Assembly (NCBI RefSeq): GCF_003286085.1
Contig: NW_020825289.1
Span: 15,686,001-15,750,000, forward strand
Direction: 5' to 3'
Origin: Drosophila persimilis
Lineage: Eukaryota; Arthropoda; Insecta; Diptera; Drosophilidae
Length of the DNA: 64,000 bases
Below are positions 1 to 11,910 of the stretch, one piece after another; position 1 is the first letter of the stretch, and each line of letters opens with the position of its first letter. Position numbers and translations under genes: made by a program. Under the pieces are notes generated by a model that saw only the letters and a program-made list of their open reading frames with translations, did not search any database and was not told the DNA's origin.

Positions 1-284
1 GCGCTGTCCCAGCAGATCATGTCACTTCGTTCGCGGACCTCCAAGCATTAGGTTGTTCTCGCCCGGTTGTCATACCCACTACGTATGTAATTGCCAGTGA
101 AAGATCTGGCGAAAATTAAGAAAAACTGTGGTCAATTACTGAAATACAGCGCCGGCACGTGTGCATGAGTGTGTGAGTGTCAGTATCCAGAAGCAGTACC
201 GGAAGCGGCCCATGTGCCAAGCAAGATCGGAATCGAGATCGAGACTCAGTGAAGACTCAGCCGAGCGAAAGCCAATTAATTACG
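1..284 (+). promoter_or_regulatory. 5' flank and leader of Oatp copy 1
   Basis: Upstream sequence of the first transporter. I see no TATA box; the leader must begin inside or left of this stretch. No other gene is visible. Confidence 0.4.
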
Positions 285-3200
285 ATGGTGCAGGGCGAGA
301 ATCCCCACAGTGCCGAGCCGGAGGAGGAGGAGCACGAGCTGGAGAGCAACTCGACAGATTCGCCACGCGACCGGGCGAACGATGAGGCTGATGTGGAGGC
401 CAGGCTCCTGGACAACGGCACGAATCACAGCAAGGCCAAAGTGCCTGTTGGCGAGGACGAAGAGGCCAGGACGACTCCAAAACCGTCGAAAACCAAGAAG
501 AAGAAACAGAAATCGGAACAGGACCGCCTCATGACCGAGGAGATTAACCGACTGCTGAACGAGACGCCGCTGGAGAAGAGTGTGACCTGCGGTTTCTGGA
601 TATTCAAGGGACAGTTCTATCAGCGGTGGGTGGATCTATGTACACTCCTTGGGGTATTCCCTGTTCATACTCTTTTTCTATCAGATTTGCCAATCAGACA
701 GCGTATGTGCTCCTCTACGGCATCGTCGGGTGCGTCTTCTCAATGACGTACGCCTACTTCAATGGCACGATCACCACCATCGAAAAGCGCTTTAAGATCC
801 CCTCGAAGAACACCGGCATCATTTCGGTGGGCAATGACATCAGCCAGACCCTGGTATCCGCCGTCCTAGCATACTATGCGGGCAAGGGACATCGGCCTCG
901 CTGGATAGGATTCGGTAAGAGCAGCATTCCGATGGATTTCTATCGATTCCATTACAGCTTATCGGCTACTCCCCCAGGTCTCCTCACCATTGTCCTGTTC
1001 TGCGTGCTGACCACCACACCACACTTCCTGTACGGCCCTGGCGAGGACGCCCTGGCCCTTACATCGGAGTTCGGAGGCATGCCCGATGAGAACGCAACTA
1101 TGGAGGCCATCGAGGAGCAGCGCTCGAAGACGCTCTGTCGCCTGAATGGCGGCGGCCCCGAGTGCGAGGGTGGCGAGGGAAACTTTGCCCCCCAACTGCT
1201 GCTCTTTGTGGCCCAGTTCATATCCGGTATCGGCGGTTCCCTGTACTATACCCTCGGTGTCTCCTACATGGACGACAACACGAAGAAGTCCAAAACTCCG
1301 GCGCTGCTGAGTAAGTACAAAAAAAACCGGTTTAAACCGAGTCGACACCAGTCCATAAAAAACCTCAGGCAGGCCAAGTGGTTAATCAGCTCAGTATCTC
1401 AGTATCTCACCTGCCATAATATATTGTGTGCTCTCAGATAAGTGGGGAAAATACTTCGCGGGGGTGTGGTGCGAATTACTTGGTAGTTCTCGATGACCGT
1501 TAGACTGCTGATTAAAAATCTGTTTCTTAAATTTTCGGGATCAACTGGGAAGACTTTCTGAAAGAAGACTTTCTCAACTAGAGAATCTCAATCCTAAGTA
1601 GATCGATCAGATTTTTTATAAAAAATATGTTGATTTGTGGATATTTCTCCTTTCCATTTATGAATTCTCGGCTATTATTAATATTTTCCAATTCCTCCCA
1701 AGGTCTCTCGTATTTCCTTCGCATGCTGGGTCCCGCTATCGGCTATGCCCTGGCCTCCTTCTGTCTGCGGCTGTACATCGCCCCCCAGTTGCATCCGGTG
1801 ATCAACAACAAGGATCCTCGCTGGCTGGGAGCCTGGTGGCTGGGCTGGCTGGTCATGGGCGGCTTGCTTGCCTTCTCTGGAGTTTTTCTGTCGATGTTTC
1901 CCAAGGAGCTGCCGCGAGCGTTGGCCCGTCGCAAGGTTGAGGAGAATCGGAGGCGCGAGAAGGAGAGACTGTCGCTGAAGAATAGGGATTCCTCGGAGAA
2001 GGAGAGACTGACCGCCGAATTAGACCAGATGTCCGCCGTCGAGCCGAAAGCCTCGTTCAAGGACATGCTGAAGACCTTCAGGCGCCTGACCACCAACAAG
2101 ACGTACATGTGCAACACACTGTCGACCATCTTCTACTTGGTCGGTTACACCCCGTACTGGATTTTCACCCCGAAGTACATCGAGGTTCAGTACAGGCAGT
2201 CGGCGGCCACATCCTCAATGGTCACTGGCACCGTGGCCCTGGCATTCTCAGCCGTTGGGGTTCTGCTCTCTGGCTTTATCATCTCCCGCTATAAGCCCAG
2301 GGCCCGCTATATGGCTGCCTGGAATGTGATATGTGGCTTTCTCACGATGGCAGGCATCCTGGCCTACGCCTTCATCGGATGTCCCGGCAATGAGAGCTCA
2401 GTGATAGTCAACATCCACGACAGTGCGCTTAGCGGCAACGCATCCACCTGCAACTCGGCGTGTTCCTGCGACTACGTTCGGTACTCGCCCGTTTGCGGGG
2501 AGAATAACATGACCTACATCTCCGCCTGTCACGCGGGCTGCAAGGGTCAACACATCAACTCTGATGGCAGAAAGGTAAGTGGAGGATGCACTCTTGCACC
2601 GGGCTAAATTAAACCTGTTCAACCCTTACAGATATTTTACGATTGCTCCTGCATTCCTGGTGATGAATGGGGCAACTCCACCGCTCAGTTCAAACGGATT
2701 ACAAGCCTCGACCTCAGCCTTGAGAATGCCACACTGGACACCTCGAGTCTCTCCCATTTGGAGGTAGCTACCTTTTTATGCATGTCTCAAAAGCGCGTTT
2801 AAATAATGTTCTCTCCCATTCAGAGTCTGGCAAGCGGACAAGCTATGCCCGGATCCTGTCCCGTCAACTGCTGGACGCAATTCGTGTCGTTCCTGGCGGT
2901 GATGTGTTGCCTAAAATTCATTGGAGCCAGTGGCAGAGCATCCAATTTCCTGGTATCCGTGCGCTGTGTGCCCGAGAAGGATAAGACGGCTGCCATGGGC
3001 TTCGGTATGACCATGTGCTCCATGCTGGCCTTCATTCCCAGCCCCATCTTTTTTGGCTGGGTCTTCGATCGCGTGTGCTTGGTTTGGGGCAAGACCTGCA
3101 CAAACAAAGGCAACTGCTGGCTTTACGATCCGCTGTCCATGAGGTGAGGATACTCAGCCTCCATTCAAGCAATGGAATGCCTTGAAATGGCAATGAATAT

Positions 3201-3391
3201 TCTATGGTCTTTACAGGTACACACTGAACTTTACCGCTGCCGTGTTCATTGGCATCGGCTCTGTGTTTGATCTGGGAGTCTGGTATTATGCCAAGGACCT
3301 GAAAATCTTTGACGAGGAGGTCAAGGAGGTCGAAATGCAGATTGTCCAGCACGAGGAGGAGGCCAACAACGAGAAGAATACAGAGATCTAG
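285..3391 (+). CDS. Oatp58D: Organic anion transporting polypeptide (Oatp58D-type), copy 1
   Basis: A twelve-pass plasma-membrane transporter of the OATP/SLCO (SLC21) family, which exchanges amphipathic organic anions; fly members are typical of excretory epithelia. Seven exons: 285-625, 685-914, 978-1310, 1703-2574, 2632-2763, 2824-3143, 3217-3391, giving about 800 residues. The ATG at 285 is the first in frame. Seen: a long charged N-terminus with a KKKKQK run, the family motif YGPGED, the GAWWLGW helix, and a Kazal-like loop (CNSACSCDYVRYSPVC) in the large extracellular loop near residues 590-650. The C-terminus is short, cytosolic and acidic. It differs from copies 2 and 3 by an N-terminus roughly 55-75 residues longer and by an extra phase-0 intron (2575-2631) inside the Kazal-containing loop. 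Which of Oatp58Da/Db/Dc it matches cannot be decided here. Confidence 0.9.
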
Positions 3392-3489
3392 GTTTAAGTT
3401 TACATTACTCTTAAGAAAAAGCTGTATGAGTGAATATTTTTGGTGTCTATATCAATGTGTGATTTCTCCAAAGAGCCCTGTATAATATT

Positions 3490-3495
3490 AATAAA
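3490..3495 (+). terminator. Polyadenylation signal AATAAA, Oatp copy 1
   Basis: Canonical AATAAA about 100 bases past the stop codon at 3391. Confidence 0.7.
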
Positions 3496-3807
3496 GCGTA
3501 TTTTAACTGGTGATCGATGATTTCTTTAAAATTCAACTCAATTAATGTTGAGTATGAGAATAACTAAAACTATGTAAGTAGGAATTAATATCCTCTAACG
3601 TTTATTTATTACACCCGGCACTCAAAGACTATAGGAGTCCTGTGATATCATGTGATATACGAAATAAAGTTGGTTTCCAAATGTTGCAATTTCCCCTAAG
3701 GGTATACACGAAGTCAAAGAATTCCCATAAGAATCCCACATATGTAAATGTTGATAGGCAAGCGAAAGAACAATATTAAGCAGCTCCAATTTAAGGAAAA
3801 GTTTCCG

Positions 3808-3880
3808 TTTACTAGTTATTGTCGGATGTAACATCCCAGTGGAACATTCACGAATTCCATTTACTACTTATTGTCGGATG
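3808..3880 (+). repeat. Short direct repeat pair
   Basis: Two near-identical copies of about 21 bases start 52 bases apart, at 3808 and 3860. No inverted ends or target duplication are visible; probably a local duplication. Confidence 0.5.
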
Positions 3881-4474
3881 CCCGCTATTGTATAAATGAT
3901 TAAATTATCAACAATTGGAGTAGCCTCAATATTTGCAGCAGCGACTGTTCCAGCAGACGCAGCTATGTTAACTTGAGGAAGGTCCGATGCTTTCGAATCC
4001 AAACAGGTGTACGATAAGCCGTACGATAAGGTTAGCGCCGTAAGTTTTGGCAAAGGCAACAACAAAAATAAAGAGAGCGCGACCGGGCTAGAACAAAGAA
4101 TATAAACTCTTGTCGTGATACGGTAAAAATTGAAAAGAGTATGACAGAAGTCAAACAATATCAATCTTGGCGTTCTATATTGCTACCCACCACAGAACCG
4201 TTTTTGTCTGCGCCTTGTTACATCTAAGTAATTTTACAGTCTTTAGCTAGAATGAGAGCTGCCAACTGATAGTCTGTTGTAGTCTGTTTGAGGAGAGGAA
4301 AAACTTGTTGTTGACAAGCGTATTGTATATTGTAAAATTCTGACCAACAAAAATGATATTACCACTTAAGCTGTCTACTATAATTTTGCTATCTGGAAGC
4401 TTTTTAATCGCACAGGCAGTCTGCGTCTGAATTGTGGTTCAGTATAAAAGATTAGTTCGACGGGAACGATCGAA

Positions 4475-6804
4475 ATGGCCAGCGAGGAGACAGAAACCTC
4501 AGAGTTCCTAAAAGACAGAAGGGGGCCTGAGAAGCAGGAAGAAAACTCGGATACTACGTGTGGTTTCTGGAGGTTCAAAGGTCCCACCCTGCAAAGGTAC
4601 TCGTGCTCCTCCACTCTTAAAATGTCTAATGTTTTGGCCCACTTACGACTAATTCTCTGAACCAGATTTGCTAGTGAGAATCTATATATGGTTATCTATG
4701 GGATTGCTGGCTGCTTTCTAGCAATAGCCTTCTCGTACTTTAATGGAACACTCACCACTCTGGAAAAGCGTTACAAAATACCCACTAAGATAACCGGTAT
4801 CATTTCGGTGGGAAATGATATAAGCACAGTTTTTTGCTCGGCCTTCCTGGCCTACTACGCCGGCCGAGGACATCGACCGCGTTGGATTGGTTTTGGTAAA
4901 TGATTCCTTATCCTTTGATGGAAAGAGTTTTATTAACCAAAGATTTCGGAATGGGATTCAGGTCTCATTATTTTGGCGATTTTCTGTCTTCTCATGCTCT
5001 CCCCGCAGCTTATCTATGGACCAGGCGAGGATGCCCTGAAGCTGACACGAGAATATGGTGAATCCATCGATCATACTCTTAATGGCACTAAGCGAGATGA
5101 AGCCCTTTGCCAGAAGGAGAAGCCCAGTTGTGAGGAGGACCAGGAACCCAGCGACTTCATGCCTATTATGCTGTTCTTTTTGGCGCAGTTTGTCTGTGGC
5201 ATTGGATGCACCTTGTTCTATACTTTGGGCCTGTCCTACATGGATGACAACTCTAAGAAGTCGAAGACCCCAGCCATGATAAGTAAGTGCTGAAGGTGAA
5301 GGTGAACCAATGGAAACCAATTCGCAATTATAAATCTGCCGCCCTTGACAGGTTGGTCGGCTTTCCTGCGAATGCTAGGACCGGCCATCGGATACTCTTT
5401 AGCCTCGGTGTGTCTTCGCCTATACATTGATCCTTTCAAGGAGCCGCTGATTACCAATAAGGATCCTCGCTGGCTAGGGGCATGGTGGTTGGGATGGATT
5501 CTACTGACCGTAATCCTCTTGATCTCAGCGTTCTTTGTCGGCATGTTTCCCAAGGAGATGCCCAGTGCCAGAGCCAGGCGTATAAAGGCCGGCACCGGGG
5601 TGGAATCTCAACTGGGAGAGCGGTCTTTTAAAGACATGGTCCAAACGTTAAAACGACTGGCGGTCAACAAGGTGTACATCTACAAAACAATCGGCTCAAA
5701 CCTGTACTTTTTCGGGTACATGCCCTACTGGATATTCACCCCCAAGTACATCGAGATCCAGTTCAGACAGAGCGCTGCCATGGCCAACATGGCCACCGGA
5801 ACCGTTGCATTAGGCTTCTCAGCTGCAGGCATCCTCCTCTCGGGCTATGTGGTGTCAAAGTTTAAGCCCAGTGCCCGGGCCATGGCCGCCTGGAACTGTG
5901 TCGTTGACTATCTGACGGTGGCCGGTATCATCTGCTACATAGTCATTGGCTGTGAACCCAGCGATAGGATGAACTCCATGGCCACATTGTCCGCAGGCGA
6001 CAGCTGCAGTGCCTCCTGTCACTGTGACTACGTGCACTTCGCTCCCGTCTGCAGTCCAGCAAACGAAACATATATATCCCCCTGCCACGCAGGATGCTCG
6101 GAGAAGTTGACGGATGACCTAGGACGAGCCTCGTACTCTGGCTGCAAGTGCATTCCCTCCTCCTTAGCCCCTAACCAGACCTTCCCTGATGAGGTGAGGG
6201 TTTCTGTCTCATTTTTGTCGATATATGGGGTATATTTCTCTATATTCCAGAACCAATTCGCTTCTGATGGAGTATGTCCCGTTGACTGCTACGACCAGTT
6301 CCTTATCTACCTGGCCGTCATGTGTATTTTAAAGTTCGTGGGAGCCACTGGACGATCGACTGATCTACTGCTGGTCCTGCGCTGTGTTCCAGAAGAGGAC
6401 AAGACCATTGCTCTGGGCATTGGCAGCATGCTCTTCTCCGTGATGAGCTTCATTCCAAGTCCCATAGTGTTTGGCTGGCTCTTGGACAGCTACTGTCTGG
6501 TGTGGGGTAAGACCTGCAGCACAAAGGGAAACTGCTGGCTGTACGATACCAGTTCTTTGAGGTGGGTTGATGCTTTTTTGAGAGGACATTGGTTGAGATA
6601 TTGCATTGATTTCATTTTTGCTCCAGGTACACAATGAATCTCGTGTCCGCCGTGCTCATTTTGATGGGTAGCTTCTGGCACATTGCCGTTTGGTATTATG
6701 CCAAAGATATCAAAATTTTCGATGAAGAGGAGTTAAAAGATAATCCACGAAAGGAAGAACTAACTGAGCTGAAAGAAAAACCTATTAAAAGTGATACAAA
6801 TTAA
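4475..6804 (+). CDS. Oatp58D: Organic anion transporting polypeptide (Oatp58D-type), copy 2
   Basis: Second tandem OATP/SLCO transporter, about 667 residues in six exons: 4475-4596, 4666-4895, 4962-5282, 5352-6193, 6251-6561, 6627-6804. The start ATG at 4475 has purines just upstream (CGAA before ATG). Seen: the N-terminal CGFWRFKG signature, YGPGED, GAWWLGW, the Kazal-like cysteine loop (CSASCHCDYVHFAPVC), and the late motif GKTCSTKGNCWLYD. A Lys/Glu-rich tail ends in the cytosol. Introns fall at the same codons and phases as in copy 3, so the two arose by duplication and are closer to each other than to copy 1. The stop codon nearly touches an AATAAA signal. A TCAGT initiator-like sequence lies at 4439-4443, about 34 bases before the ATG. 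Confidence 0.9.
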
Positions 6805-6809
6805 ATAAA
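6804..6809 (+). terminator. Polyadenylation signal AATAAA, Oatp copy 2
   Basis: AATAAA begins on the last base of the TAA stop codon, so the 3' untranslated region is very short. Confidence 0.6.
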
Positions 6810-7244
6810 TACATTATACAAAAATTAAAAAAAAAAAACATCTATGAGAAAAAAACAAAAGCTTTCGTCAAGAGGTTGTTTTACGGGGGGTACTCGTTTA
6901 TCGTCTTCTGTTTATCACACCAAATGTTTATGATTGTAACCAGCACGATCACGCCAGCATTTCACACAATTCCGAAATCAGCCTTGGCGTCTGCGATAAG
7001 AAAGCTCCTCCATCAATTAGATCTTCGTATGATTTATCATCCTCGCCAGATACAGTCAGTTTGACAGTTACTACAAAAGTGCTACCTCGTCTACTGCTGT
7101 ACTAATCTTGCTGAAAGATAAGATCTATAAGCAAAACGAGATGCAGCGAATTATATGGCTGGCAGATCAGATAAGTTGTAGACATCTAAACTCTTCGAAG
7201 CAGAATCAGTTCTTCCGAGCAGCTAGGAGGGTCCAGTTTAGAGC
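6805..7244. other. Spacer between Oatp copies 2 and 3
   Basis: About 440 bases containing the 3' end of copy 2, an A-rich run, and presumably the promoter of copy 3. A GATAAG site at 7119-7124 fits the GATA control common for excretory and gut genes, but alone it proves nothing. Confidence 0.4.
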
Positions 7245-9645
7245 ATGGGAGATGATCATAAAGAGGAAACCCCTGAGAGCTTACCCTTTCTATCGACGGG
7301 GGAAACGGAAACCTCTTCAGAGAAACGGAGGAACCTACCTGGGGATGCGGATAAAATAGAAGACGTCGTTCAAGATACCGCCTGCGGTTTCTGGCTCTTC
7401 AAAGGCCGCTTTATGCAGAGGTAATCCCACGAATATACGAGCATCTCTCTACATATTTTAAGGCTTTATGGATTTTTTGGCGTAACGTAACGCAGATTTG
7501 CCACGGAGAAAATGTATGTGATTCTGTACGGCTTGGCTGGCTGTGTGATGACAATGACCTTTGCCTATTTCAATGGAACCATAACGACCTTGGAGAAGCG
7601 CTATAAAATACCCACAAAGATCTCCGGTATTATCTCAGTGGGCAACGATATCAGCACCATGTTAACCGCCGCCGTCTTGGGCTACTATGCCGGCAATGGC
7701 CATCGACCCCGCTGGATGGGAATAGGTAAGCCGTAACTTTGGGCACCTTTACGTACCTCCTTCTCTCGGTTATCTCTGAATATCTTCCGGATAGGGTTGC
7801 TAACAATTGTGGCCTTCTGCCTGCTAACGGGTTCGCTGCACTTCATTTATGGAGCCGGCGAGGATGCCCTAAAGCTAACTCGGGAGTACGGCGGTCAGAG
7901 TCAGGCCAACGAAAGTGTGTCCGACCCGCAAGAGAACAAGAAACTTTGCCAGACAAGTGCGTCAGGCTGTATTCAGGATGTGGGCCTGTGGGTGCCGCAG
8001 GTCTTTCTGTTTGGGGCACAGCTCATATCAGGAGTGGGCCAGGGCCTCTTCTACACGCTGGGCATAGCCTACTTGGATGACAACGGCACCAAGTCGAAGA
8101 CTCCAGCCATGCTGAGTGAGTTTCCTAGACTGATTTTCAAGATTTGAGGTGAGGTACACTAATGAGACTTTGGCTTATCTCGCCGCCAGGTCTGTCAACC
8201 TTCCTGCGCATGCTGGGTCCCGCCATCGGCTACTCCCTAGCTGCCATCTGCTTGAGGATGTACATAGAACCGACAATGGAGCCGCTGATTGCTAAGGATG
8301 ATCCCCGCTGGCTGGGAGCCTGGTGGCTGGGATGGCTCGTCCTCTCTGTGATGTCCTTGATTGCTGCCTTGGTCTTGTTCATGTTCCCCAAGGAGCTGCC
8401 CAGCGCCAGAAAGCGTCGGATGGATAACAGACAGCCCGACAGCAAAGCTGAAACGGATATCAAAGAACTTTCCTTTGGCGACATGCTAAAGTCGGTTAAG
8501 AGACTTGGAGCCAACAAGGTATATGTGAACAACACCCTTGCCTCAATCCTGTACTTCTTCGGGTACATGGCCTACTGGATATTTACTCCCAAGTACATCG
8601 AGACCCAGTACAGACAGTCGGCGGCAATGGCCACAATGGCCACGGGAACCGTTGCCCTCGGGTTCTCCGCGGTTGGAGTCCTTCTCTCAGGCTATGTGAT
8701 CTCCAAGTACAAGCCGAGCGCTCGGGCCATGGCCTCCTGGAATGCCATTGTGGACTTCATGACTGTGGCTGGTATCCTTTGCTACGTGGCCATCGGCTGT
8801 GAGGGCAGCGACAGTCTGAACTCCCTGGCCACTCTCTCCGCCGGCAACAGCTGCAGTGCCTCCTGCCACTGCGACTACGTGCACTACGCTCCCGTCTGCA
8901 CACCGCAGAACGTCACCTACATATCTGCCTGCCACGCAGGATGCTCAGAGAAGGCCAAGGATGACTTAGGACGGACCATTTATACGGGCTGCAAGTGCAT
9001 GACATCTTTGAACCTAATTTCTGATCCTGAGGTATTCAATATTTTTTTGGAATAATGGCTGAATGTATGCGAGTTTTTCGGTTAATTGCAGACACAATTC
9101 GCGCTGGACGGGGTCTGTCCGGTGAACTGCTTCAATCAGTTCCTCATCTTCCTATCCGTGATGTGCTTCCTTAAACTTGTGGGGGCCTCCAGTAAGTCAA
9201 CAAATCTGCTAATTGCCCTGCGCTGCATCCCGCCGGAGGACAAGACGTTCGCCTTGGGACTGGGCTCCATGGCGGCTTCCTTGCTGGGATTCATTCCAAG
9301 CCCCATTTTCTTTGGCTGGCTCATCGACAATTATTGCCTGGTGTGGGGCAAGACTTGCTCCAATAAGGGAAACTGTTGGCTCTACGACACAAAGTCCTTG
9401 CGGTAGATATACAAACAGCCTATTAGAATTGTGTCTCATGTGTGTTCCCCCTTAGTTATGCTCTCAATCTCACGGCCGCTTCGTTCATATTTGTGGCGGG
9501 CTTTCTCAACATCTCAGTTTGGTATCATGCCAAGAATCTCAAGATATTCGACGAGAACGAAAGGACTGAGAAGAAATCAGCGGATAAAGATTTGGAGCTA
9601 GAGGAGTACACACTAACCAAAATAAAGTCCCAAGATAGCAAATAA
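7245..9645 (+). CDS. Oatp58D: Organic anion transporting polypeptide (Oatp58D-type), copy 3
   Basis: Third tandem OATP/SLCO transporter, about 689 residues in six exons: 7245-7420, 7496-7725, 7795-8115, 8190-9031, 9092-9402, 9456-9645. The start (MGDDHKEETPES) is the ATG at 7245, whose first exon of 176 bases reads straight into the conserved CGFWLFKG segment. Seen: YGAGEDALKL (Ala replaces Pro of the usual YGPGED), GAWWLGW, the Kazal-like cysteine loop CSASCHCDYVHYAPVC, and GKTCSNKGNCWLYD. Intron positions and phases match copy 2 exactly. The gene is separated from copy 2 by only about 440 bases, so each copy must carry a compact promoter. The polyadenylation signal AATAAA overlaps the stop codon. 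Confidence 0.9.
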
Positions 9646-9646
9646 A
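9641..9646 (+). terminator. Polyadenylation signal AATAAA, Oatp copy 3
   Basis: The hexamer overlaps the TAA stop at 9643-9645. Confidence 0.6.
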
Positions 9647-9799
9647 ATCTTCCTACAGTAAAATAAGAATAGTACGTGTATATTGAAATCAAAAATGTAG
9701 ACGCTTTGCTTCTCCTGGCACCTGGAAAGCAGTTCTAAATTAACAGCTCCCCTTGGGACAGTCGACTTATCCTTTAGACTTGTTTTTCCGATCACCACC

Positions 9800-10650
9800 A
9801 TGGCCGGGGCAGGGAAAAGCTGCCAGCGCTTGTACGAGAAGACTGCCTCAGAGAGGACATGCCCGAGGAACTGCTTCGAGCCTCCGAGCGGACCCTGTCT
9901 CGACTACAAGCTGGAGCTGCCCCCCGAAGACTTGGTCGATCCGCAGTTGGAGGTGATACAGGTGACCCTCAAGCCCGACGGCCCACCGCGCAAGGAGATC
10001 GACATCCGAGCCGAGTGCAGCCAGAGCTGCAGCAGGAACAAGGACAAGGATGAAGCCTACTGTACCTTATGTGCAGCCCAGGAGCGGAACATACGACCCA
10101 ACCTGTGCTCGGCCGAGTGCAGGCCGCTCCAGACCATTATGCACCTGAACGAGGTACAGTACCCTTCGGTGTGTTCGGGTTCTCTTTATCGCATGACGCA
10201 GTGCCTCGTACTCCGCAGTACACCAAACGACCTCTTCCCAAGCCAACCTACAAGCACAGTGTCATGCTGGACGACAACACTGTGGTCGGGCGCTGCTTCC
10301 CAATGCTGTTCCGCCTGCGCCGCCTGAAAAACAAGTGCCTCAGCTGCGGCAGGGATCTCCTCTACAGGCATCCCATAACGGCCAGCAAAAACCTGCTGCT
10401 GCTGTCCAACTGCTGCGACGTAGAGGTGTATCCCCATCAAAAGGTCGAGAACATGAACAACGTGCCTGTTGGGATGATAACCGGGCCTAAGCGCATCACC
10501 AAGCGGGTGTTAAAAGATAGGTCCGAGTGCCGTATGTTTGCCCTGCCCCCGCCACCCCCTCCTCCAGAGATCGTACCACCAACCTTACCGTCCATAGTGA
10601 AGAAGCCAAAGGGTAAAAAAGGAAAAGGGAAAAAGAAAGGTAAAAAGTAG
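9800..10650 (+). CDS. Cysteine-rich orphan protein with polyproline and Lys/Gly tail
   Basis: I do not recognise this gene. Two exons, 9800-10153 and 10219-10650, joined across a 65-base GT-AG intron, give about 261 residues. The ATG lies in a good fly context (CACC before ATGG). Seen: 16 cysteines, several as CxxC or CC pairs (CTLC, CLSC, CC), spread through residues 8-220; no signal peptide and no membrane segment; then seven consecutive prolines, and a terminal lysine/glycine run of about 20 residues. The combination suggests an intracellular metal-binding or disulphide-rich structural protein with a basic tail that could contact nucleic acid or tubulin. Small cysteine-rich proteins of this sort are often testis-expressed in flies, but that is a guess. 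An AATAAA at 10682-10687 supports a short transcript. Confidence 0.75.
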
Positions 10651-11910
10651 TTCGAAGCACACTGCAGTAATATTATATCAGAATAAATTGAAAAACAAAG
10701 ATTCTGTTAACATTAACTTAATTTTGGTGGCTAGCACGGAATATTACATGTGCACAAAATAAATTGAATGGAATGAAGCTTTAACTGAAATAAACTTGAG
10801 CGAAATAACCAAACTCTTGAGTGAAAGTCAAATCAAAATAATTGAAGCATGAATGAGAATGAAAATAAAAGCTGAGATGTCTTTTGAGACAAAGCTTTTT
10901 CGGACAAAAGACTCGCTATTAAAAGCTGTCTATCAGCTTTTAGTGCAAAGCTCTTGCTGCAAGCAGAACCGTATAGCACTTGTACTAAATCGATTTATAT
11001 GAAGTGATATATGATATATCTAGTGTAAATTTAATTCAAATTCAGTCGCACAAGCATAAATACATAGCGTTATCCTAGACTATAATTTATAATTCAGCTT
11101 AATACGTTAATCGAGCAGAGAATATAAAAGAAACGAACGTGAAAGTACCTCATTTGTTCGAGTACCAAACTTTCGTTTTACATACATCTTTTTTTGTTTG
11201 AAGACATTTTGCATTCGATTCGATGGATGTGCTGTGGCTAGTTACGAATTACAAATACTTTGATATTGTTGATGCCGTTCGGCCAATTTGTTAATACGAT
11301 ATTTAAAACTTAGAAATCTAACCGATTGAGTTGAGGTCTTTTCTCTTTGCGTGTCGTGTCTGAGTGAGAATTGCTTGACTTGTTATGCTACATATTTAGA
11401 ATTGTTTATGCATATTATAGGGTCGCTTGGGATAGTTTTTGGAAAACTGTTGGAACACATGGCCACAAAAATGAGCCTGGTTTTGTTTTTCGTTTCTTTT
11501 TTCTTTCTATTGTTTTAGTTATATTTACTGAAATAGCTATGGCTACTATCGATATCGTTATCATAATCTTAGCGCTCAAGGCGTCGTATTGCAGTTACAC
11601 CGATCGATCGTTTTGAGTGATTTCGAATGTCACAACTATAATATTTATACTTCAAGTAGTCGACTATGTTCTATGCTAAGTCCTTTAGTCTATATGCACG
11701 TGAATATTCAATTAGTTTAAAAATTAGCTACACATCGTTTTGCTACCGCTATATGAATATATGGATATATGTATATAATGTATTTGTGTATAATTAGAAT
11801 TAAATAAGCGTCTCTTATACTGTCGTGTGGCTTGCCAAGTGGATCAAATTTAGTTCGGGTTGTGCTAAACTGGACAAGCTTCTGGTGGTTCTGGAAGCGT
11901 TTGGTTCCGC
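10651..11910. other. Convergent 3' regions of the Cys-rich gene and ari-2
   Basis: AT-rich sequence between two converging genes. An AATAAA at 10682-10687 serves the plus-strand gene; the rest probably contains the ari-2 3' untranslated region. An 81-codon frame at 11371-11616 has no ATG and looks like chance. Confidence 0.6.
10682..10687 (+). terminator. Polyadenylation signal AATAAA, Cys-rich gene
   Basis: Canonical hexamer 32 bases after the stop codon. Confidence 0.65.

Larger units (their letters stand above)
3392..4474. other. Spacer between Oatp copies 1 and 2
   Basis: Holds the 3' untranslated region of copy 1 with AATAAA at 3490-3495, then AT-rich sequence. A direct repeat of about 21 bases (TTTACTA-TTATTGTCGGATG, one mismatch) occurs at 3808-3828 and 3860-3880. 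A minus-strand frame of 98 codons at 3868-4164 has no ATG and is not called. The end near 4440 contains an initiator-like TCAGT for copy 2. Confidence 0.6.

Noticed and set aside
3868-4164. 98-codon minus-strand frame with a hydrophobic N-terminal part
   Set aside because: No ATG anywhere in the useful part and no acceptor that supplies one; signal-peptide-like leucines arise from AT-rich sequence.
11371-11616. 81-codon hydrophobic plus-strand frame
   Set aside because: Begins with a non-ATG codon in the 3' region between converging genes; composition is AT-driven.
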